A stretch of DNA of 64,000 nucleotides from Formicarius rufipectus (taxonomy: Eukaryota > Chordata > Aves > Passeriformes > Formicariidae): contig VXAU01001325.1 of assembly GCA_013399695.1 (NCBI GenBank), positions 195,135-259,134 on the forward strand, in the 5' to 3' direction. Both the position numbers and the translations under genes were made by a program. This document shows positions 63,947-64,000 of this stretch, piece by piece. Each line of letters begins with the position of its first letter. Position 1 is the stretch's first letter. The notes beneath the pieces were generated by a model. The model saw only the letters and a list, made by a program, of their open reading frames with translations. It was not told where the DNA came from and searched no databases.

Positions 63947-64000
63947 GGTGTTTCAGAGTTCCTCTTAAGTGTGCCAGAGTTTGAAATAATGCCATGGTTC

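Larger units (their letters stand above)
53719..64000 (+). other. C8orf34: C8orf34 intron 1 (partial)
   Basis: It runs from the GTAAGG donor to beyond the window. Contents are the end of the CpG island (to about 54370), a T/G tract (55492-55578), a SINE (57066-57200), poly-T runs, a C15 run with a gap (60662-60708) and a long poly-A (63899-63946). No second C8orf34 exon is recognised. Open frames of up to about 110 codons here have no splice or family support. Confidence 0.85.

Overview
The window reads as vertebrate, almost certainly avian, nuclear DNA: AT-rich, intron-split coding sequence with GT/AG splice sites, one CpG island, and many decayed CR1 LINE fragments, the usual bird retrotransposon. 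A tRNA-Ile-headed SINE with a CR1-type tail (about 57066-57200) resembles the passerine SINE known as TguSINE1, so a perching bird is the best guess. The gene order PREX2 then C8orf34, both on the + strand, matches human 8q13; the avian counterpart is probably chromosome 2 (inference).

Layout. Positions 1-19476 hold the 3' end of PREX2: three coding exons (8395-8497, 15379-15446, 19431-19476) that join in phase and end at the expected C-terminus. A 3' UTR follows, possibly short (poly(A) signal near 19575) or about 5 kb (signal near 24726). From about 24.8 to 52.1 kb I see an intergenic desert with CR1 remnants, T/G-rich simple tracts, and a young-looking SINE at 43495-43762 with a tRNA-Leu-like head, A and B boxes, a (CAA)n tail on the - strand and a near-perfect target-site duplication. 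A CpG island at about 52.87-54.37 kb contains the first coding exon of C8orf34 (53650-53718, 23 codons). The rest of the window is C8orf34 intron 1.

PREX2 encodes a Rac guanine-nucleotide exchange factor. C8orf34 encodes a protein whose N-terminus looks like a PKA regulatory-subunit dimerisation/docking (RIIa-like) domain. Nothing indicates that they work together; they are neighbours by conserved synteny.

The observations most worth follow-up are: (1) a splice-bounded, phase 0-0, 82-codon open exon candidate on the - strand at 52136-52381, divergent from C8orf34 and about 0.5 kb from the CpG island; (2) the CpG-intact tRNA-Leu-like SINE; (3) a short antisense frame with two hydrophobic segments at 280-519 in a PREX2 intron. 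I found no CRISPR array, operon or prokaryotic feature. Most open frames in the window are at the length expected by chance. All gene and repeat identifications rest on recall of families, not on a database search.
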